From NCBI RefSeq assembly GCF_023856365.1, contig NC_064543.1, positions 11,387,459 to 11,451,458 of the forward strand: a stretch of DNA of 64,000 nucleotides, in the 5' to 3' direction. Below are positions 60,601-64,000 of the stretch, piece after piece. Made by a program: the position numbers and the translations under genes. Every line of letters starts with the position of its first letter. The stretch's first letter is position 1. Below the pieces are notes generated by a model. That model did not search any database and had not been told where the DNA came from. It saw only the letters and a program-made list of their open reading frames with translations. The DNA comes from Brienomyrus brachyistius (Eukaryota > Chordata > Actinopteri > Osteoglossiformes > Mormyridae).

Positions 60601-63479
60601 CCCCACCACCCCCACCGCCATAGTTGGAGGGTCACCGGGTCTCTCAGAGCCACGACTCCGGGTAGTGTGTGAGTTGGTGCGTGAGGCACAAATTGACGTA
60701 TTAGGGGACTAATTTTTCCCTGCTCCTTAATGTGGAAACAGTTGTGATTGCATGAGAGGGGATTTGCTATGCACGGCAGTCCACAGTTCCAGGGACTAAT
60801 TAAAGGATAAATGAAGCCGGCAAGCTAACGAGCGGGCAAGCCAGAACCCAGAGAGCATTATGGGTCCCCTAGTATAATTAGACAGACGTGGCGATGCTAC
60901 CGTCTCAAGCCGCATGACAGGTGATGCCACTTTAAGCACTCTCCACACCCACCCCCCCATCTATGTGTCCGTTATCAGTTTTTCACAGATTTTAAAACAG
61001 ATGTGAAAATGCAGAGGGCGACAGCCAGGAACATAACTGATCCTGCTCCTTGGTTTTTGCCATATTTAAAATCCCCGCATTGTAAAAAAAGTTCCCACTA
61101 AATTTTCTTCACTCCTTGCCGAAAAAGGGACAACAACAGTGGGGGCATAGGGGTGGCGGATGATGGATCCACTGTAGTAGCCCTTTGGGTACCCCCCCCC
61201 CCCCTCCCAGAAATGGGGCGAGATGCGTGATCCTGTTTATTTCCGCACGCCTGGCGAGACCTCGATGATGCCTCTGTAATTCTGCCAGTTTTCTTTGGAA
61301 AACATAGCATACGTGGGTTAGACGTGCAAGTCCAGCACCCCCCCCCCCCCCCCCCCCCGGGGATTACGAAGCCAATTAAGTCCGAGTCGTTAGCGAGAAA
61401 AGAGTCCCCCTGAGCGGCATGGTATGGTGGCGGTGGTGGTGGGGGTTTGGTATTTAGCGTCCCATTCTGATCTGTTATGTCTGACTGTGCTTCTGGGTGC
61501 TCAGTGTTTGTAAATATATGAGGTTAATTACGAGGCGGGGGAGACAACGCTACAAAGAGCCCATGTAATGCGCATCAGTCAGCTTATCCAGAACGCACAC
61601 TGCACGACTCTCGTGCCCGTCTGGACTTGCCCCCGGTGGGAAATTTATGGATTCCCGTGAGAGGTGAGCTGCTTTCTCTATCTCAGGTTTAAAGCACTGT
61701 GTTTCCTCTTACCTTCCTCTCTGCCCGCGGACCCACGATTAGCTGCTATTACAGATCTAAAAAGGCGGCGGGAAAGTTTCCCGTGGCTCGGAGCGTCACG
61801 CCGTGTTGTTCTTGGAAGCGCCCGGACGTCCCGTAGGCATTCCGGAGCGGGAGTTACTGCGGCGCTGAGCACATTAGCATGCCGCTGGGAGAGGCTGCTG
61901 CCCGGTGACACGGCCACAGACTTTGCCGCCACGCACGCGGCCTGTTTATTTCCTTTCCTTTTTTCTCCGATCGAACCGGAAGGCCCGCATGGTGAGGTTT
62001 GGTGTTCCAAGCAAAACAGGATCTACTCACTTCCCGACGCGGTCGAGGCCAGCTCTGAAAATAAACAGGGCCTCGGAAATAGAGGAAACGTGCGCGGATG
62101 GGATATTGTTTTGGTAGTGTTGCCGGTTGAACGCAAGACCCGGGTTTGCGGGCTATGGTTTAACATGGGGGGGAGGGGCTCCGCTTTATCCACCTGAGAC
62201 TGTATCAGTTCCACAGATGCGGCCTCAGCCTTTCAGATCTTTTTAAGAGCATTTCAAGGCAGATTCATTCAACCTGCATCTCCCTTTTCATTAGGCCAGT
62301 GACATTTCCCCATGCAATTTGTACCGTTCCTATAAGTGGTGTAACGGCCCCAGGATGAACAGAAGGGCCGCGTTTCCGGCGCTGAGAGCTGGAGGGCCTC
62401 TACACTTGGGTCGCCATGGGACACGCCACATCGTTTTAATTCACACGGCTCGACGTGACTTCAAACGGGTCAGGATATCCGAGTCCTGGCACCTAATCAA
62501 AGCAAACAACTGGAAGATGGTCCCGACAGCCAAAGCCGTTTTTTTTTTCCATCATACAGTATGATGCATATTTCTTTATTATCTTCCAGGATATTAAAGC
62601 AGTCATTTATACCCTACTTAACATGATCAGTAATTGTATTTTATTCATAGCTTGATGACAGCGTCACGCCAGGTGCCATTGCTGAGAATAAGGACCCATG
62701 AGCCAGACAGTTTATCTGAGGGCGGTTTGTTTCATCTCCGTCGCTGAGACTTGTGGGCTACACTCAGACACACGGGGGCATGAAGAAGAGGGTGGGTCCT
62801 ACAGTAGCACGAAGCACTTCTAACAGAATCGGTCATGCTTTGCTTAATACGGAGAACGCTTGCTTGAAGGTGTCACGGCGATGACGGGATCCAGGTGCTT
62901 TTTTCAGAAGATCAGTGTACTTGTGATAGATAGACAGACACACACAGAAGCCTCCGGAAGCACAGAAGATGACCCTCCCTTGCTGTCATGTTTCCAAATG
63001 TTTTGCACATTTTTATTAAAGATTTGTTTCTGTATTTCTATCAGTCATAGCTAATAAAAAACGAAAAATAAAGGGGAGGGAAAAAAGTCAGAGTTTCCCC
63101 AAGATTTAATTTGCTGCTATCTTATGGAGGACGATTCATTGGCTCCTTATCACCGTTCCCTTTTCAGATTTAACAAAGGGGGGCCGCGATATGGTCTAAG
63201 AAAGGAACTGTTTTGGTCCTGCAGTGCGCTGACTGTCGAGTTCACTTGGTTTGGCTGGCTGCTGCTGAAATCACCACACCTAATTGCCACATGGTCCGGG
63301 GAATAAAGGACGGGGACTTCAGGGGAAACGTCGAGTGTCAGTCGCTTCTGTCTGACAAATAAAAAAAATAAAATAACAACAACAATGACAACAAAGGGAA
63401 AGGCAGTCGGCTGAACTGTAATGAATATATTGTTTTCCATTTCATGGGCAAATAAATAAAAAAATAAGCGAGTAAAACG
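57601..63479. other. Noncoding region, no gene seen
   Basis: No splice-supported exon is recognised. The 177-codon frame at 61664-62197 and its antisense shadow (61678-62010) lie in G+C-rich DNA and have no domain. A poly(C) run of about 21 lies at 61338-61358. Parts such as 60680-60960 may be regulatory. Confidence 0.4.
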
Positions 63480-63880
63480 AAAGCCGGGAAGCGAGCGAGT
63501 CGTTCCGCGAAACGCGTCTACTCTCAGAACTTAAAGAGTTTTGAAAGTTGAAAGCGGCGTTTTTTTTCCAGCTCCTCCTTCCCCCCCTCGGATCCCGGAT
63601 TTGATTTCGCCCGCGATTCCTTTTGTGGTCGACCTGCTGGCGATGTTATTACAACAGGAGGCGGATGTGACTGTGACAGCCTTCAGTACCGATTTGAAAA
63701 GCAGACTCTCGGCGCTCTCGCGCGCGCCGCGCATGCCGCGCGTCTCCCATAAAAACCCACTCCGCCTCCCGCGCCCCTTTCAAGGGCGCCGCTTAGCGCG
63801 CGCGAGGCGGCTGGCTTCTGAGAAACTTTCCCGGAGTGATTATGAATCGCGCGCGCGGGATCGGCGCGCCTTTTAAACAG
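63480..63880 (+). promoter_or_regulatory. CpG-rich promoter-like block at right edge
   Basis: CpG density rises sharply (CGCGCGCGCCGCGCATGCCG-type runs around 63715-63745 and 63800-63870). A TATA-like CCCATAAAAACCC at 63746-63758 points rightward. This could be the promoter of the next gene on the plus strand. In the usual cluster order that would be irx3 or an intervening lncRNA, but no coding start is seen before the window ends. The 111-codon frame across it is chance. Confidence 0.4.
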
Positions 63881-64000
63881 CGCAGTTTAGGGTCTTTCAG
63901 CCTGACCTTGATTCCCCGCTTGTCAAAATCGTGTCTGTAATTCCTCCTCCTGCCTGTCTAGGTGTAGTAAAATCACGACACTGTCGCCTCCCTTTGATTT

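Noticed and set aside
61664..62197. 177-codon ORF and its antisense partner
   Set aside because: G+C-rich DNA opens both strands at once. No domain or splice context.
63541..63876. Arg-rich 111-codon ORF
   Set aside because: Lies in a CpG-rich promoter-like block, where Arg/Ala/Pro-rich chance frames are expected.

Overview
The window looks like about 64 kb of a ray-finned fish nuclear genome. The evidence is one spliced vertebrate homeobox gene with GT/AG introns, several tRNA-derived SINEs of types common in fish, LINE-type (ATGG)n tails, and many micro- and minisatellites. There is no operon structure, CRISPR array or prokaryotic gene order. Most open frames here are chance, or are opened by repeats.

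The only gene I can name is irx5 (Iroquois homeobox 5), on the minus strand at 32917-35860. It has three coding exons with clean splice junctions and encodes 452 residues, from an N-terminus typical of IRX5 through a TALE homeodomain and the Iro box to a conserved C-terminus. I see no second Irx homeodomain, so irx3 and irx6 are not in the window. In other vertebrates irx5 sits in a cluster with irx3 and irx6, surrounded by regulatory DNA, and most of the flanking sequence here fits such a gene desert. Several AT-rich, repeat-free, homeobox-site-rich blocks (about 4.8-5.4, 16.2-16.7, 24.2-25.0, 29.7-30.1, 31.9-32.2, 42.0-42.2, 48.7-49.3 and 57.0-57.6 kb) look like conserved noncoding elements, but that is inference without an alignment.

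The main unexplained signal is on the minus strand between about 43 and 52.5 kb, upstream of irx5. A 7-nt coding start (52448-52454, strong donor) joins in phase to an 80-nt exon (52194-52273) and gives a good signal peptide. A further 258-nt phase 0-0 exon lies at 45871-46128, and a possible Pro/Gln-rich 3' exon at 43045-43267. I do not recognise the protein. It may be an unannotated secreted-protein gene, and its 3' structure is unresolved.

Layout: 1-32 kb is downstream of irx5, with minisatellites, SINEs, homopolymer runs and candidate regulatory blocks. At 32-38 kb are irx5, its promoter and a cluster of microsatellites. At 38-43 kb is AT-rich noncoding DNA. At 43-52.5 kb is the candidate secreted-protein gene, with a fish repeat-like ORF and a hairpin element. 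At 52.5-63.4 kb is noncoding DNA. At 63.5-63.9 kb is a CpG-rich, promoter-like block at the window edge.
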